Below the pieces are notes generated by a model. It was not told the DNA's origin. It saw only the letters and a program-made list of their open reading frames with translations, and made no database searches. The position numbers were made by a program, and so were the translations under genes. Positions 40,186-41,923 of a stretch of 41,923 nucleotides of DNA are shown here, piece after piece; position 1 is the first letter of the stretch, and each line of letters begins with the position of its first letter. The DNA is from DTU036 sp964346475 (GTDB taxonomy: Bacteria > Bacillota > Clostridia > Peptostreptococcales > Acidaminobacteraceae), in the NCBI GenBank assembly GCA_964346475.1, contig CAYFUM010000010.1, positions 1 through 41,923 of the forward strand, read 5' to 3'.

Positions 40186-41643
40186 ATGCTTCAAGATATT
40201 TTTAATAAAGATTTGAAGGTTATAAATATTGGCTTAGAGATGTTTAAGGATGATTTAGTTAAACAGGGAGCTCAGGTAAGTCAGGTAAGATTTCTACCTC
40301 CAGCCGATGGTGACGAAAGAGTTCTAGAAGCCCTAGATTATCTTGAAAGAGATAATATTAGAAAAAAAATTGAAAAAGCTAATGATGAGGTGGTTAAAAG
40401 AATAATTGCTTCAAATCCCGTGCTAATTGGATACGATATGGCCATAAATGTAATTCCTGGAATGAAAGAGAACATGATCCTTCATGCAGGACCTCCCATA
40501 GCTTGGGAGGATATGGCAGGGGCTATGAAGGGTGCTATTACTGGAGCCCTTGTTTTTGAAGGTCTTGCAAAGGATATCCAAGAGGCAGAGGTTTTAGCTG
40601 CCTCTGGCCAGATAGAATTCGCCCCATGCCATGAGCATAATACTGTAGGCTCCATGGCTGGAGTGACCTCCCCATCTATGTATGTTCATATAGTTGAAAA
40701 TAAGACCTATGGAAACATATCCTACACTAATCTTAGTGAACAACTCTCAAAAATCCTTAGGATGGGTGCCAATGACCAGAGTGTTATAGATAGACTGGTA
40801 TGGATGAGGGATGTTCTTGGTCCTGTTCTAAAAGAGGCGATGGAAATTTCTCATAAAAAAGGTCATGGTGGAATTGATTTAAGATTACTGCTGTCCCAGG
40901 CGCTGCATATGGGTGATGAATGCCACAATAGGAACAATGCTGGTACAACTCTTCTAATTCAAGCTCTTACCCCCTATATAGTAGAAACCAGTTTTTCTAC
41001 TAAGGATAAGGTTGATGTATTCGAATTTGTTGCTTCCTCGGAATATTTCTCAGGACCAACTTGGATGGCGATGGCAAAAAATGCTTTAGACTCTGCCCAT
41101 GGAATAGAATATAGTACGATTCTTACCACCATGGCAAGAAATGGGGTGGAGTTTGGAATTAGGATTTCTGGTATGGAAGGAAACACCTGGTTTACCGGTC
41201 CCTCACAAAGGGTCATTGGTCCCTTGTTTTCAGGCTTTAAGGCAGAAGATTCAGGTTTAGACATAGGGGACTCAGCGATAACAGAAACCTATGGCATCGG
41301 TGGTTTTACTATGTCAGCAGCACCGGCTATTATCCCTCTTGTTGGGGGAAGCGTTAGCGAGGCTTTAGATGTAACTAATAGGATGTACGAGATAACTAGG
41401 ACAGTTAACCCCAATGTTACAATACCAATATTAAATCTTAAGGGAATACCTACAGGTATCGACTTAAGAAAGGTATTAGAGAGCAATACCCTACCCGTTA
41501 TAAATACTGCAATAGCCCATAAGAAGGCTGGGATTGGTATGATTGGAGCTGGAATCACAAATCCTCCCATGGAGTGTTTTAAAAAAGCTGCAATTGCTTT
41601 AGCAGAGCATATTAGAGTTTTAGAAGGGGATAATAGGGTTTAA
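40186..41643 (+). CDS. DUF1116 protein (YahG/YlbE family)
   Basis: 485-aa protein, the usual partner of FdrA. Recognisable stretches are NPVLIGYDMAINVIPGM, LHAGPPIAWEDMAGAMKGAI, CHEHNTVGSMAGVTSPSM, GDECHNRNNAGTTLLI and FTGPSQRVIGPLFSGF. There are no transmembrane segments; it is presumed to be a subunit of a carbamoyl-transfer complex. It directly abuts the FdrA gene (stop at 40183-40185, ATG at 40186) with the SD AAGGAGG inside that gene. The expected DUF2877 partner and carbamate kinase do not follow within the window. Confidence 0.9.
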   Translation: MLQDIFNKDLKVINIGLEMFKDDLVKQGAQVSQVRFLPPADGDERVLEALDYLERDNIRKKIEKANDEVVKRIIASNPVLIGYDMAINVIPGMKENMILHAGPPIAWEDMAGAMKGAITGALVFEGLAKDIQEAEVLAASGQIEFAPCHEHNTVGSMAGVTSPSMYVHIVENKTYGNISYTNLSEQLSKILRMGANDQSVIDRLVWMRDVLGPVLKEAMEISHKKGHGGIDLRLLLSQALHMGDECHNRNNAGTTLLIQALTPYIVETSFSTKDKVDVFEFVASSEYFSGPTWMAMAKNALDSAHGIEYSTILTTMARNGVEFGIRISGMEGNTWFTGPSQRVIGPLFSGFKAEDSGLDIGDSAITETYGIGGFTMSAAPAIIPLVGGSVSEALDVTNRMYEITRTVNPNVTIPILNLKGIPTGIDLRKVLESNTLPVINTAIAHKKAGIGMIGAGITNPPMECFKKAAIALAEHIRVLEGDNRV

Positions 41644-41923
41644 CAATTTTTACTTTATTACCTTGACACTACCTGTTTAGACAAGGGCTACTAGATTGAA
41701 ATAAGACCTGCTTTAGAAGATAAGAATACTAAAGTAAGCTAACTCATCTTCTAAAGCAGGCAGATAATAAAGCTGAGGTGACTGGATTAAGACTTTGAAA
41801 ACTGCACAAGCAAATCTCTTTATATATGTACATTTATTACATATACCTTGGAGAAGTAGTATATTAATATCCCGAGTTTGACACTTTGAGCATATAAAAA
41901 CCTCCTAAGCCCTTTAGTTCCAA
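41644..41923. other. Non-coding right edge of the window
   Basis: 280 bp without a long ORF. Besides the inverted repeat it holds CTTTGAAAACTGCACAAG (41793-41810), which resembles the conserved box found in rRNA-operon spacers of Firmicutes. On the minus strand there is a nine-codon ORF with an AGGAGG (41864-41893). Confidence 0.45.
41707..41760. repeat. 15-bp perfect inverted repeat after DUF1116
   Basis: CCTGCTTTAGAAGAT (41707-41721) and ATCTTCTAAAGCAGG (41746-41760) are perfect reverse complements separated by 24 bp. No T-tract follows, so it is not a standard terminator; it could form a long hairpin in RNA. Confidence 0.7.

Noticed and set aside
1..41923. CRISPR array, prophage or plasmid origin
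   Set aside because: No regularly spaced repeats, phage structural genes, integrase, or replication initiator were seen on either strand.

Overview
The window looks like a chromosomal segment of a strictly anaerobic, amino-acid-fermenting member of the Firmicutes (Bacillota), of the Clostridia/Tissierellia kind. The support is the gene content: [FeFe] hydrogenase, clostridial-type 4Fe-4S ferredoxins, a ferredoxin-dependent 2-oxoacid oxidoreductase (Vor), phosphate butyryltransferase plus butyrate kinase, glutamate dehydrogenase, the redox repressor Rex, a CdaA/CdaR c-di-AMP module, strong AGGAGG ribosome binding sites, many TTG/GTG starts and heavy AGA/AGG arginine codon use. I cannot name the genus.

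Layout. 1-950: RNase HI and a small membrane protein. 951-2433: an IS3-family insertion sequence (IS150-like) with three inactivating lesions. 2530-6406: an M29 aminopeptidase, a small secreted Cys/His-rich protein on the minus strand, and an OmpR-type two-component system. 6550-6635: tRNA-Leu(CAG) on the minus strand, then a GNAT acetyltransferase. 7299-16221: a long co-directional block with touching or overlapping genes (chorismate mutase, cdaA, cdaR, ccdA, msrA, ptb, buk, P-loop ATPase, vorD-B-A-C). 16342-18500: glmM and a ZIP metal transporter. 18554-20629 (minus): an acyl carrier protein and an ABC-F ATPase. 20847-29150: rex and marR, a ferredoxin (minus), gdh, an NCS2 purine permease, an SGNH hydrolase (minus), a DUF1836 regulator, an Ogg1-type glycosylase and groES-groEL. 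29227-29772 (minus): bioY. 30071-33615: a NuoF-Cterm/GltD hybrid flavoprotein and an [FeFe] hydrogenase.

33780-41643 is the accessory part and the most interesting one. It holds a cytosine-deaminase-like amidohydrolase, a divergent PucR-type regulator, a protein joining ankyrin repeats to TPR repeats, an FdrA-family protein and a DUF1116 protein. From memory, this set matches the poorly understood E. coli yah cluster (YahD ankyrin, YahF FdrA-like, YahG DUF1116, YahJ deaminase-like) and resembles the allantoin-linked fdrA-ylbE genes. I infer a PucR-controlled pathway that opens or deaminates an N-heterocycle and then makes carbamoyl phosphate. A carbamate kinase and a DUF2877 partner would be expected, but neither is in the window. 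By eye this part is more AT-rich than the metabolic operons to its left.

How the genes fit together. Glutamate dehydrogenase and (unseen) transaminases would turn branched-chain amino acids into 2-oxoacids. Vor makes acyl-CoA and reduced ferredoxin, Ptb and Buk turn acyl-CoA into acid plus ATP, and the hydrogenase with its GltD/NuoF partner can dispose of electrons. Rex is the expected sensor of NADH/NAD. Identical 11-bp motifs overlap the predicted promoters of rex and gdh.
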